64,000 nt of DNA from [Zimmermannella] faecalis ATCC 13722. GTDB lineage: Bacteria; Actinomycetota; Actinomycetes; Actinomycetales; Microbacteriaceae. Location of the stretch: the NCBI RefSeq assembly GCF_000381765.1, contig NZ_KB907079.1, positions 154,031 to 218,030 of the forward strand, in the 5' to 3' direction. The notes under the pieces were generated by a model. The model had not been told where the DNA came from, searched no databases, and worked only from the letters and a program-made list of their open reading frames with translations. Positions 38,629 to 46,750 of the stretch are shown here, piece by piece; the stretch's first letter is position 1; every line of letters begins with the position of its first letter. Both the position numbers and the translations under genes were made by a program.

Positions 38629-40223
38629 CGATGCGCTCCCTTCAAACCCGCGATCATCCTAGGCGTACGACTCGAAGATTCCGTGAGTTGCGCCTGCGTC
38701 ATTGGCAGCGTGGAATCGGCCGCGAAGTCGGCGGGCGACGGTTCGTGCCCTGCGGCGACCAGCTGCGCGCCGAGCACGGCGATCATCGCCCCGTTGTCGG
38801 TGCACAGCCGCAGCGGCGGAATGTGCAGCGACACCCCAGCCTCGGCGCAGCGCTCCCCCGCGAGCTCACGGATGCGCGCGTTCGCGGCGACGCCGCCGCC
38901 GAGCAGCAGCCGAGGAATGCCGAGGTCGCGGCACGCCGCGAGCGCCTTCGTCACGAGCACGTCGGCGACGGCCTCACGGAACGACGCGGCGATGTTGGCA
39001 ACCGGCACGGGCTCCCCCGCGTCTTCGAATCGCTCGACCTGGCGGGCAACCGCGGTCTTCAGCCCTGAGAACGAGAAGTCGTAGCGGTGGCGTTCGAGGT
39101 CGGATGCGCGCGACAGCCCGCGCGGAAATCGAAACGCCTTCGGGTCGCCATCGGCGGCGGCCCGGTCGATCTGCGGGCCCCCGGGGTACGGCAGCCCGAG
39201 CACGCGCGCGACCTTGTCGAACGCCTCGCCCGCAGCATCGTCGATCGTCTCGCCAAGCAGCTCGGAGTCGCCCGCGAGCGAGTCGACCCGGATGAGCGAG
39301 GTGTGTCCGCCCGAGACGAGCAGCGCGACGGTCGGGAACTCGACACTCGAGCCGCCGTCGCGCAGCAGGTCGGCGGCGACGTGACCGACGAGGTGGTTCA
39401 CGCCGTAGAGGGGCTTGCCCGTCGCGACCGCGAGCGCCTTCGCCGCGCCCACGCCGACCATGAGGGCCCCGGCGAGGCCGGGCCCCGCCGTCACGGCGAT
39501 CGCGTCGAGGTCGTCGAGCGTCACGCCCGCCTCGTCGAGCGCCTGCTGCAGCACCGGCACCATCGAGTCGGCGTGCGCGCGCGCCGCAACCTCGGGCACG
39601 ACGCCGCCGTATTTCGCCTGCTCGTCCATCGACGAGGCGACCGCGTTCGTGAGCAGGGTCGTGCCGCGCACGATGCCGACGCCCGTTTCGTCGCAGCTCG
39701 TTTCGATGCCGAGCACGAGCGGTTCGCGCGCGGGCTGCAGCCGCGCATCCGCGTGCCGCAGCGCGAGCTCGATGTCGGCGCGCATCACGATCGCCGCCTC
39801 TCCCTCTTGCCGGTAGTAGTTGTCGCGTCGCCCGATTTCCTCGAATCCGAGCGAGTCGTAGAGCGCGCGGGCGGGTGCGCCCGATTCGCGCACCTCGAGG
39901 AACACGCGCTTCGCGCCGCGCTCCCCCGCCCACTCGAGCAGCTGCCGCAGCAGGCGCGTGCCCCAGCCGGAGCGGCGCAGCTCGGGGCGCACCGCGATCG
40001 TCTGCACGTCGGCCTCGCCCGCGCCGCGCGCCGCGAGCACGCCGGCGGCGCCGAGCAGCTCGCCGTCGCGGTCGAGCACCCAGTAGCCGGTGTGCTCGCT
40101 CGCGAGCTCGTCGCGCATCCCGTTCGCGCTCCAGTGGTCGAGCGGAAACATCTCGTGGTCGAGCGCGACCATCGCCTCGAGGTCGGCGACGTCGGCGGGC
40201 CGCAGCCGGATCTCGCCGCTCAT
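38625..40223 (-). CDS. tsaD: RimI-TsaD fusion: N-acetyltransferase plus tRNA t6A synthase subunit
   Basis: One open frame of 532 residues with no stop between two normally separate proteins. Residues 1 to about 145 are a GNAT acetyltransferase of RimI type ([58 protein letters not shown]), which acetylates ribosomal protein S18. From about residue 165 follows full-length TsaD/Gcp ([17 protein letters not shown] with the metal-site start, [51 protein letters not shown]), which transfers threonylcarbamoyl to A37 of ANN-reading tRNAs. An internal ATG at 39785 could start TsaD alone but has poorly spaced ribosome-binding sequence. The start overlaps the tsaB stop (ATGA), so tsaE-tsaB-rimI/tsaD-DUF4190 are coupled. 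Confidence 0.93.
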   Translation of the reverse strand: MSGEIRLRPADVADLEAMVALDHEMFPLDHWSANGMRDELASEHTGYWVLDRDGELLGAAGVLAARGAGEADVQTIAVRPELRRSGWGTRLLRQLLEWAGERGAKRVFLEVRESGAPARALYDSLGFEEIGRRDNYYRQEGEAAIVMRADIELALRHADARLQPAREPLVLGIETSCDETGVGIVRGTTLLTNAVASSMDEQAKYGGVVPEVAARAHADSMVPVLQQALDEAGVTLDDLDAIAVTAGPGLAGALMVGVGAAKALAVATGKPLYGVNHLVGHVAADLLRDGGSSVEFPTVALLVSGGHTSLIRVDSLAGDSELLGETIDDAAGEAFDKVARVLGLPYPGGPQIDRAAADGDPKAFRFPRGLSRASDLERHRYDFSFSGLKTAVARQVERFEDAGEPVPVANIAASFREAVADVLVTKALAACRDLGIPRLLLGGGVAANARIRELAGERCAEAGVSLHIPPLRLCTDNGAMIAVLGAQLVAAGHEPSPADFAADSTLPMTQAQLTESSSRTPRMIAGLKGAHR

Positions 40224-40831
40224 GCCGTGACTCGTTTCGGCACCGCGCCGGGCTTCGCGTCGGGCGCGCGCAGGTAGAGAATCTCGTCGGTCGCCTCGGG
40301 CAGCCCGCGCTCGCGACGCTCGAGCCACGCGAGCGCGAGGTGCGCGGCCGAGACCTCGTGCGCATCCGCGCGCGTCGCGTCGTCGGGCACCGCGTCGGGT
40401 GCGACGAGCGTGAAGCCCGAGGCCGCGACGGGCGAGCCCGCGGCGTAGCGGCTCAGCGCGAGCTCGCGGCGGCGCGCGTCGGTCGTGACGATGAGTTCGC
40501 CCTCGTCGGCCGGATGCGCGTGGCGCCACTCGTGCGCGATCGCGTCGTGGCTCGGCAGGGGGTGGAGCGGCAGTCGGTGCGCGAACGCGAACGTGCGGGC
40601 GGCGGCGACGCCGACGCGCAGGCCCGTGAAGGGGCCGGGGCCCATGCCGCACACGACGCCAGTGACGTCGGCGGGGCCGATTCCGGCTGCCTCGAGGGCG
40701 CCGGCGATCGCGAGGCCGATCGCCTCGGCGTGGTGGCGCGCACTCGGCTCGCGGTACTCGCCGAGGACGCGCCCCTGGTCGCTCACGACCGCAACGTCGC
40801 AGCCGGCGGAGGTGTCGATCGCGAGCAGCAT
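40220..40831 (-). CDS. tsaB: tRNA t6A biosynthesis protein TsaB
   Basis: A 203-residue TsaB, the ASKHA-fold partner of TsaD in the threonylcarbamoyl transferase complex. The opening [15 protein letters not shown], then SARHHAEAI and [20 protein letters not shown] are characteristic. The ATG at 40831 is chosen because it fits the family start and because TAGAAT lies 7 nt upstream, giving a leaderless signal; an in-frame GTG at 40870 overlaps the tsaE stop and would add 13 residues. Its stop overlaps the rimI-tsaD start. It acts with TsaD and TsaE, all encoded here. Confidence 0.93.
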   Translation of the reverse strand: MLLAIDTSAGCDVAVVSDQGRVLGEYREPSARHHAEAIGLAIAGALEAAGIGPADVTGVVCGMGPGPFTGLRVGVAAARTFAFAHRLPLHPLPSHDAIAHEWRHAHPADEGELIVTTDARRRELALSRYAAGSPVAASGFTLVAPDAVPDDATRADAHEVSAAHLALAWLERRERGLPEATDEILYLRAPDAKPGAVPKRVTA

Positions 40832-40866
40832 GGAGCCGATTCTACGCGCGGCGGCGGGGTGTGAGT

Positions 40867-41388
40867 TCACGCCTCGTCGCCGACGAGGCCCGCGAGCGTG
40901 AGCGCGGCGAAGCGGTCACCGACCGCGCGGAGCGTCACGTCGCGCGGCTCGTCGACCTCGGCGTCGGCGTCGTCTCCATCGGCAGCGTCGCCCTCGCCAG
41001 CGCGGGGCCGGGCGATCTCGAGCTCAAGCCACTCGTCGGCGATCGCGCCGACGACGTCGCCGCCCCACTCAATGACGGTCACGGCGGAATCGAGGTCGAG
41101 GTCGAGGTCGTCGAGCTCGAGCGCCGAGCTGAGCCGGTACGCGTCGACGTGAATCAGCGCGGGGCCGTCGGCGAGGGGCGGATGCGTGCGGGCAATGATG
41201 AAGGTCGGGCTCGACACCGCGCCGCGCACGCCGAGCGCTTCGCCGAGGCCGCGCACGAGCGTCGTCTTCCCGGCCCCGAGCGGGCCGTTCAGCACGAGCA
41301 CGTCGCCGCGGCCGAGCACGCGGCCGAGGGCGGCGCCGAGGCGCTCCATATCGGCGGCGGTCGAGATGCGCAGGGTGGTCGAAGTCAC
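40867..41388 (-). CDS. tsaE: tRNA t6A biosynthesis ATPase TsaE
   Basis: A 173-residue P-loop ATPase needed to reset the TsaBD complex. Walker A reads LNGPLGAGKTTLVRG; VSSPTFIIARTHPP and VHVDAYRLSSALELDDLDL-like (IHVDAYRLSSALELDDLDLD) and VIEWGGDV follow as in the family. A C-terminal acidic insertion (about residues 125-147, rich in Asp and Ala) is an addition relative to shorter homologues. The GTG at 41388 is preferred because TAGGCT ends 7 nt upstream; a TTG at 41394 would overlap that box. It is followed by tsaB. Confidence 0.92.
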   Translation of the reverse strand: MTSTTLRISTAADMERLGAALGRVLGRGDVLVLNGPLGAGKTTLVRGLGEALGVRGAVSSPTFIIARTHPPLADGPALIHVDAYRLSSALELDDLDLDLDSAVTVIEWGGDVVGAIADEWLELEIARPRAGEGDAADGDDADAEVDEPRDVTLRAVGDRFAALTLAGLVGDEA

Positions 41389-41415
41389 GTGCAAAGCCTA
41401 CAAACCCACCGGGCG

Positions 41416-43221
41416 CTACACGTCTTCGAGGTCGACGCGGCTGCGGCGCCGCACCCGGGCTCCGAGCCCCGCGACGATCCCCTCGCCCGTCAGCCCGGTC
41501 CAGGTCTCCCAGTCGTCGAGCGTCGCGTCGCTCGCGCGCCAGCCCCACAAGCGCACGGGCGCGCCCGGTCGGCTCTCGCGGTCGCCGAGGTCGACGACGA
41601 CCTGATCCATCGCGACCCGCCCGACGATCGGCGCGGGCACGCCGTCGACGACGAGGGATGCGCGGCCGAGGGCAGAGCGCGGAATCGCGTCGGCGTAGCC
41701 GACCGCGACGAGCCCGAGCGTCGTCGGCGCGGGCGCGCGCCACTCGTAGCCGTAACTCACGCCCTGTCCCGCCGGCACCCGCTTGATCTGCGCGAGCTCG
41801 CTCCGCAGCACGGTCGGTGATGGGGCGTCGCCGCCGAAGCCGTAGATCGCGCGCGACGCGAGTCCGGCCCTCGGCTCGACCCGCGCCGTCACGCCGTACT
41901 CGCGCAGGGCCGCGCGATCGTGCTCGCGCCGCACGAGCAACTCGAGCCGCAGGCCCGACGCGAGCCCGAGCATCCGTTCGAGGCCGAAGCCGTACGCGTC
42001 CGCGGTGAGATCGAGCGGCACGCCGTCGCGCGCGAGCTCGGCGAGCCGCGCCGCGAGCTCGGCGTCGTCGATCACGAGCTCGGGCAGCGGCGACGCGACC
42101 TGGGGCGCGACGGCCCGCGGGCGCCGGGCGCCGGCCGGATGCGAGGCGTGGCCCCCGTGGAACTCGCGCGGCAGGCGCGAGCTGAGTCGCGTCGTGACCT
42201 CGTAGTTGATCGTGCCCGACGCGGCGGCCCAGTCGTCGGCCGTCGCGGTGCCGCCGATGACGGTGACGCGGCGCACCTCGCTCCGCTCGACGTCGCCGAG
42301 CGGCGTGACGATGCAGTGGGTCGCGTCGACGCGCTCGAGCCGCCACGCGTCGCCCGCCTCGTCGTGCAGCGTGAGCTCGCCCTCGGCGACCGGCAGCAGG
42401 CCGTCGACCTGGCCGACGTCGAGCAGCCAGCGAGGCATTTCGTCGACGTCGCGGCGACGCACGTGCGCCGTGAGCGTGAGCGCGGGGCGCAGCTCGATGC
42501 CGCAGTGCGCACCCGGCGCGAGCGGGTCGAGGCCGTAGAGCGCGATGCCGAGCCGGGTCGCGTCGTAGCGCGCCTCGGGCAGCCGCAGCGCACCGGCCGT
42601 CGCCGCGAGGTGGCGCACGGTCGGCTTCAGGCCCGCCGCCCGCGCGGCGCCGAGCGCCCGCTCGAAGGCGGCAAGCTGCGCGCGGTCGTCGTCGTCGCTC
42701 GTGCCCGAGAAGTGGCTCATGAGCCCGCGAACCCGCACGAGCCCGCGCTGCTCGTAGTCGCGGGCGAGCGCGAACATCGGCCGCCAGTCGGCCTCACGCG
42801 TGCCGTTGCGGCCGAGCCCAGTGTCGACCTTGATGTGCACGGGCACCGGCTCGTCCATGCGGCCGCTTCGCTCGGCCCAGCTCGCGAGCATCGCGAGGTG
42901 CTGCGGGCTCGAAAGTCCGAGCTCGACCCCGGCGAGCACCGCCGCGCCAAAATCGATGCTCGGCGCATCGAGCCACGCGATCACGGGGGCCGTGATGCCG
43001 CCCGCACGCAGCTGCAGCGCCTCGTCAACGTCGGCGACGCCGAGCGCCGCCGCGCCCGCCGCGACGGCCGCGCGGCCGACCTCGAGCATCCCGTGCCCGT
43101 ACGCGTTCGCCTTCACGATCGCGATGACCGGCACGCCGACCGCATCGGCGAACGCCCGCAGGTTGTGCGCGATCGCGTCGAGGTCTACGTGGATGCGCGG
43201 GGCGGGCGCCGGGGCGGTCAC
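41416..43221 (-). CDS. alr: Alanine racemase, two-module form (601 residues)
   Basis: PLP-dependent interconversion of L- and D-alanine for peptidoglycan. At 601 residues it is about 220 longer than usual. Module 1 (1-350) has a complete PLP barrel: Lys37 in IVKANAYGHG, DTGLGRNG (134-140), the SHF histidine near 170, and TRLGIALYGLDP. Its C-terminal domain keeps the fold pattern up to GTINYEVTTRL but has lost the catalytic tyrosine (VSYG) and MDQ motifs, reading VGQVDGLLP and VDATHCIVTPLGD instead. Module 2 (about 375-601) has a short, degenerate barrel (LTADAYGFGLERM, no Lys) and an intact C-terminal domain: RVPAGQGVSYGYEW with Tyr490, GYAD (508-511), and MDQ (538-540). Since Alr active sites pair Lys of one chain with Tyr of another, one chain may make one complete site. 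The start overlaps the acpS stop. Confidence 0.9.
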   Translation of the reverse strand: MTAPAPAPRIHVDLDAIAHNLRAFADAVGVPVIAIVKANAYGHGMLEVGRAAVAAGAAALGVADVDEALQLRAGGITAPVIAWLDAPSIDFGAAVLAGVELGLSSPQHLAMLASWAERSGRMDEPVPVHIKVDTGLGRNGTREADWRPMFALARDYEQRGLVRVRGLMSHFSGTSDDDDRAQLAAFERALGAARAAGLKPTVRHLAATAGALRLPEARYDATRLGIALYGLDPLAPGAHCGIELRPALTLTAHVRRRDVDEMPRWLLDVGQVDGLLPVAEGELTLHDEAGDAWRLERVDATHCIVTPLGDVERSEVRRVTVIGGTATADDWAAASGTINYEVTTRLSSRLPREFHGGHASHPAGARRPRAVAPQVASPLPELVIDDAELAARLAELARDGVPLDLTADAYGFGLERMLGLASGLRLELLVRREHDRAALREYGVTARVEPRAGLASRAIYGFGGDAPSPTVLRSELAQIKRVPAGQGVSYGYEWRAPAPTTLGLVAVGYADAIPRSALGRASLVVDGVPAPIVGRVAMDQVVVDLGDRESRPGAPVRLWGWRASDATLDDWETWTGLTGEGIVAGLGARVRRRSRVDLEDV

Positions 43222-43571
43222 GAGGCTCCCTCTGCGATGACGAACGCGGTCGCGACGTCGCGGTCGTGCGACAGCGACAGGTGGAGGCGCGCGACGCCGA
43301 GGCGCGCGAGCACACCTTCGAGCGCCTCGCCGAGCACGAAGCTCGGGGCGCCGAGGTGTTCGCGGTGCACCTCGAGGTCACGCAGCGCGATGCCGTGCAG
43401 CCCACCGAGGGCCTTCACCGCGGCCTCGCGCGCCGCCCAGCGAGCGCAAATGCTCGTGAGCGGCAGCGCGAGTTCGGCCTCGGTAAAGATTCGCGGCCCG
43501 AAGCCGGGCACGCGCAGCGCGCGCTCGACCCTCGTGTGCTCGACCGTGTCGACGCCGATGCCGATGATCAT
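43218..43571 (-). CDS. acpS: Holo-acyl-carrier-protein synthase
   Basis: A 117-residue AcpS-type phosphopantetheinyl transferase, transferring 4'-phosphopantetheine from CoA to acyl carrier protein. IIGIGVDTVEHTRVERAL carries the metal-binding Asp, and RWAAREAAVKALGG the second catalytic motif; LSLSHDRDVATAFVI is the third. Length and order are normal. The stop overlaps the alr start by 4 nt, so both are coupled; glmS lies 12 nt upstream on the same strand, forming a glmS-acpS-alr cluster. Confidence 0.95.
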   Translation of the reverse strand: MIIGIGVDTVEHTRVERALRVPGFGPRIFTEAELALPLTSICARWAAREAAVKALGGLHGIALRDLEVHREHLGAPSFVLGEALEGVLARLGVARLHLSLSHDRDVATAFVIAEGAS

Positions 43572-43583
43572 CGACGTTGATCG

Positions 43584-45434
43584 CTATTCGACGGTGACCG
43601 ACTTCGCGAGGTTGCGGGGCTGGTCGACGTCGAGCCCCTTCGCCGTCGCGAGCTCAAGCGCGAAGATCTGCAGGGGCAGCACGCGCAGGAACGGTTCGAA
43701 GAAGTGCTCGGTCGCCGGCATCGCGAACACCTCGTCAGCGAACGGCAGCACCGCGGCGTCGCCGGCCTCGGAGATCGCGATGACGCGGGCGCCGCGAGCG
43801 CGGATCTCCTGGATGTTCGACACCACCTTCGGGTGCAGCGTGTTGTCGTGGCGCGGGCTCGGCACCACCACGAACACCGGCTGGCCGGGCTCGATGAGGG
43901 CGATCGGGCCGTGCTTCAGCTCGCCGGCGGCGAAGCCCTCGGCGTGAATGTAGGCGATCTCCTTGAGCTTGAGCGCGCCCTCGAGCGCGATCGGGTAGCC
44001 AGTCGAGCGGCCGAGGAACAGCACCGAGCGCGTGTCGGCCATCCAGGTCGCGAGCTCGTGGATGCGGTCGTGCTGCTCGAGCGCCTGCGACATCTTCTCG
44101 GGCAGGGTGCGGAACTCGGCGAGGTGCTCGCTGATCTGCTGGCGCGTGAGCGTCTCGCGCGCGCCCGCGATGTAGAGGCCGAGCAGGTAGATCGCGGCGA
44201 TCTGGGCGGTGAAGGCCTTCGTCGACGCCACGGCGACCTCGGGGCCGGCGTGGGTGTAGACGACCGCGTCGGACTCGCGCGGAATCGACGCGCCCTGCGT
44301 GTTGCAGATCGAGATTGTCTTCGCGCCGAGGTCGCGCGCGTAGCGCACGGCCATGAGCGTATCCATCGTCTCGCCCGACTGCGAGAGCGAGACGACGAGC
44401 GTGCGCTCGCTCACGACGGGGTCGCGGTAGCGGAACTCGTGCGCGAGCTCGACGGCGACGGGGATGCGCGCCCACTGCTCGAGCGCGTACGCGCCGGTGA
44501 GGCCCGAGTAGTAGGCCGTGCCGCAGGCGACGAGCAGGATGCGGTCGATGTCGCGGAAGTAGTCGTCACCGAGCGCCTCGAGGCCGGGGAGCTTGACGTG
44601 GTCGTCGGCGACGCGGCCGAGGATCGTCTTCTCGATCGACTCGGGGTTCTCGGAGATCTCCTTCGCCATGTACGACGGCCAGCCGCCCTTGTCGGCGGCC
44701 GACGCATCCCAGCTCACGTGGAACTCGTCGCCCTCGGCGGGCTCGCCCGCGAAGGTCGTGATCTCGACCGAGTCCTTGCGCACGACGACGATCTGCTCCT
44801 GGCCAACCGCGATCGCGCGGTCGGTGTGCTCGACGAACGCCGCGACGTCGGAGCCGAGGAAGTTCTCGCCCTCGCCGAGGCCGATCACGAGCGGCGAGTT
44901 GAGGCGCGCGCCGACGAGCACGTCGGGCTGCGAGGCGTGCACCGCGATGAGCGTGAACGCGCCCTCGAGGCGGGGCACAACGTTGCGGAAGGTCTGCTCG
45001 AGGTTGCCCGTGGCCGCGTAGTCGCGACCGAGCAGGTGGGCGGCGACCTCGGTATCGGTCTCCGACTGGAACTCGACGCCCTCGGCGATGAGCTCTTCGC
45101 GCAGCTCGTGGAAGTTCTCGATGATGCCGTTGTGAATGACGGCGAGGTTCCCGCCGTCCGAGAGGTGCGGATGCGCGTTCTGGTCGTTCGCGGGGCCGTG
45201 CGTGGCCCAGCGCGTGTGCCCGATGCCGATCGTGCCGTCGGCCATCTCGTGGGCGTCGAGGTCATCGACGAGCACCTGCAGCTTGCCCGCACGCTTGCGC
45301 GCGTGCAGCTCGCCGTTGCCATCAACGACGGCGATTCCTGCGGAGTCGTAACCCCGGTATTCGAGTCGCGCGAGGCCCGAGATCAGGATCTGCTGACTGG
45401 GGCGGTCACCGACGTATCCAACGATTCCACACAT
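43584..45434 (-). CDS. glmS: Glucosamine-fructose-6-phosphate aminotransferase (isomerising)
   Basis: A 616-residue GlmS that makes glucosamine-6-phosphate from fructose-6-phosphate and glutamine, the first step to UDP-GlcNAc. The N-terminal amidotransferase begins MCGIVGYVGDR, where the cysteine becomes the catalytic N terminus after Met removal; YRGYDSAG and GHTRWATHGP are family motifs. Two SIS sugar-isomerase domains follow (VACGTAYYSGLTGAYALEQW; SLSQSGETMDTLMAVRYA; HGPIALIEPGQPVF). The end PRNLAKSVTVE is typical. The start must be 45434 because the cysteine must follow Met; an open frame upstream is not coding. No glmS ribozyme is apparent in the leader. A family C palindrome follows the promoter region. 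Confidence 0.98.
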   Translation of the reverse strand: MCGIVGYVGDRPSQQILISGLARLEYRGYDSAGIAVVDGNGELHARKRAGKLQVLVDDLDAHEMADGTIGIGHTRWATHGPANDQNAHPHLSDGGNLAVIHNGIIENFHELREELIAEGVEFQSETDTEVAAHLLGRDYAATGNLEQTFRNVVPRLEGAFTLIAVHASQPDVLVGARLNSPLVIGLGEGENFLGSDVAAFVEHTDRAIAVGQEQIVVVRKDSVEITTFAGEPAEGDEFHVSWDASAADKGGWPSYMAKEISENPESIEKTILGRVADDHVKLPGLEALGDDYFRDIDRILLVACGTAYYSGLTGAYALEQWARIPVAVELAHEFRYRDPVVSERTLVVSLSQSGETMDTLMAVRYARDLGAKTISICNTQGASIPRESDAVVYTHAGPEVAVASTKAFTAQIAAIYLLGLYIAGARETLTRQQISEHLAEFRTLPEKMSQALEQHDRIHELATWMADTRSVLFLGRSTGYPIALEGALKLKEIAYIHAEGFAAGELKHGPIALIEPGQPVFVVVPSPRHDNTLHPKVVSNIQEIRARGARVIAISEAGDAAVLPFADEVFAMPATEHFFEPFLRVLPLQIFALELATAKGLDVDQPRNLAKSVTVE

Positions 45435-45544
45435 GGGGGTAATTCTGCCCCATGTCGGCGACACGCGCGTGCATCCGCACGACATCGCTGGCCGCGGCGC
45501 GTGTCCGGGCCCGTCGCCACTGGCGCCACCATCGACGACACAGA

Positions 45545-45580
45545 CGACAACTGGCGCCGTCAGGACGGCGCCAGTTGTCG
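45545..45580. repeat. Palindromic element, family C copy 2
   Basis: A 17-bp perfect stem (CGACAACTGGCGCCGTC, 2-nt loop) repeats the hairpin at 3711-3750. It lies between the divergent glmS start and the mtlD stop. Half-copies with CACTGGCGCC precede it. Confidence 0.85.
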
Positions 45581-45613
45581 CTCACGTGGCCACTTGGTTG
45601 GCTGCGGGCGCGC

Positions 45614-46750
45614 CTACGCTTCGTCGACGCCGCGCACGACCTCGACGAGCTCGTCGTGCAGCACCTCGCCCGGCTCGACTCCCATCACCTGGGCAACGAC
45701 CTGCTCGGGCTCGAGCGTCTCGAGCAGGCGGCCGAGCTCCTGCGACTGCTCGTCGTCGTCGCTGCGGAACTGCAGCGCCGCGCCAACGGCCCGCAGCAGC
45801 GCGCCGTGCTCGAGGCCGCGCGTCGCGAGATCGAACGCCGGCTCGATAAACCGCTCGTGTCGACTCAGCTTGCGCAGCGGCTGCCGGCCGATGCGCGTCG
45901 GGGTGTCGGGCAGCTCCGGGTTCTCGAACCGCTGAATCGTGCGCGCGACGTACGCCGCGTGCTCGTCCTTGCCGAACCCAAACTGCGCGATCAGCAGCTC
46001 GCTCGTCTCGGCGAGCACCGCATCCACCTCTTCGCGCACCTTCGCGTTGCCGAGGGCCGACGCGATCGACTCCTCGCCCGCGAGGCTCCCCCAGTACGCC
46101 GCCGTGGCGTGGCCCGTGTTCACGGTGAACAGCTTGCGGCGGATGTACGGGGCAAGGTCGTCGACGAAGTGCGCGTCGGGGATGCTCGGCTCGGCGCCCG
46201 CGAACGGCCCGCGCTCGATCGCCCACTCGCTGAAGTCCTCGACGACGACGTCGAGGCCCTCGGCGTGCACGGCCGGGATGATGCGGTCGACTGCCGTGTT
46301 CGCGAAGATCGCGCGGTCGGCGAGCTCGGGCGCGCCGTCGAGCACGAAGTCGCGCAGCGTGTCGGTCGCGTTGATCGCGTTCTCGCAGGCGAGCACGACG
46401 AGCTTCGGCGCGTCGGCGGCCCGCTCGCGCAGGCCCTCGCGAATCACCGGCGCGATGAACTTCAGCACGCCGGCGCCGACCGCGCAGGTCGCGATGTCGG
46501 CGCCCGCGACCGCTGCCACGGCGTCGGCCTCGTTCGTCGCCGAGTTCACGGCACGGAATCGGTCGACCGTGTGCGTGCGGGCCTCGGCCCCCACCTCGTG
46601 CACGGCGTAGCTGTCGGCCGCGTTGAGGGCGTCGACGAGCTCGGCGTTCACGTCAGAGAAGACGAGGTCGTACCCGGCCTCGTGCAGCGCGAGGCCAATG
46701 AAGCCACGGCCGATATTGCCAGCACCGAAGTGCACCGCGGTTTGGGTCAT
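45614..46750 (-). CDS. mtlD: Mannitol-1-phosphate 5-dehydrogenase
   Basis: A 378-residue NAD-dependent long-chain dehydrogenase that converts mannitol-1-phosphate, made by the PTS encoded just upstream, to fructose-6-phosphate. It begins AVHFGAGNIGRGFIGLAL, the NAD-binding glycine motif, and contains the catalytic-site stretch KLFTVNTGHATAAYWGSLAG with Lys and His. Length matches MtlD. The ATG overlaps the mtlA stop in TGATG, so the two genes form an operon. Confidence 0.97.
   Translation of the reverse strand: MTQTAVHFGAGNIGRGFIGLALHEAGYDLVFSDVNAELVDALNAADSYAVHEVGAEARTHTVDRFRAVNSATNEADAVAAVAGADIATCAVGAGVLKFIAPVIREGLRERAADAPKLVVLACENAINATDTLRDFVLDGAPELADRAIFANTAVDRIIPAVHAEGLDVVVEDFSEWAIERGPFAGAEPSIPDAHFVDDLAPYIRRKLFTVNTGHATAAYWGSLAGEESIASALGNAKVREEVDAVLAETSELLIAQFGFGKDEHAAYVARTIQRFENPELPDTPTRIGRQPLRKLSRHERFIEPAFDLATRGLEHGALLRAVGAALQFRSDDDEQSQELGRLLETLEPEQVVAQVMGVEPGEVLHDELVEVVRGVDEA

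Noticed and set aside
45435..45613. glmS ribozyme in the glmS leader
   Set aside because: The space before the start is short and shows no ribozyme core; the only structure is the family C hairpin, which is not a ribozyme.
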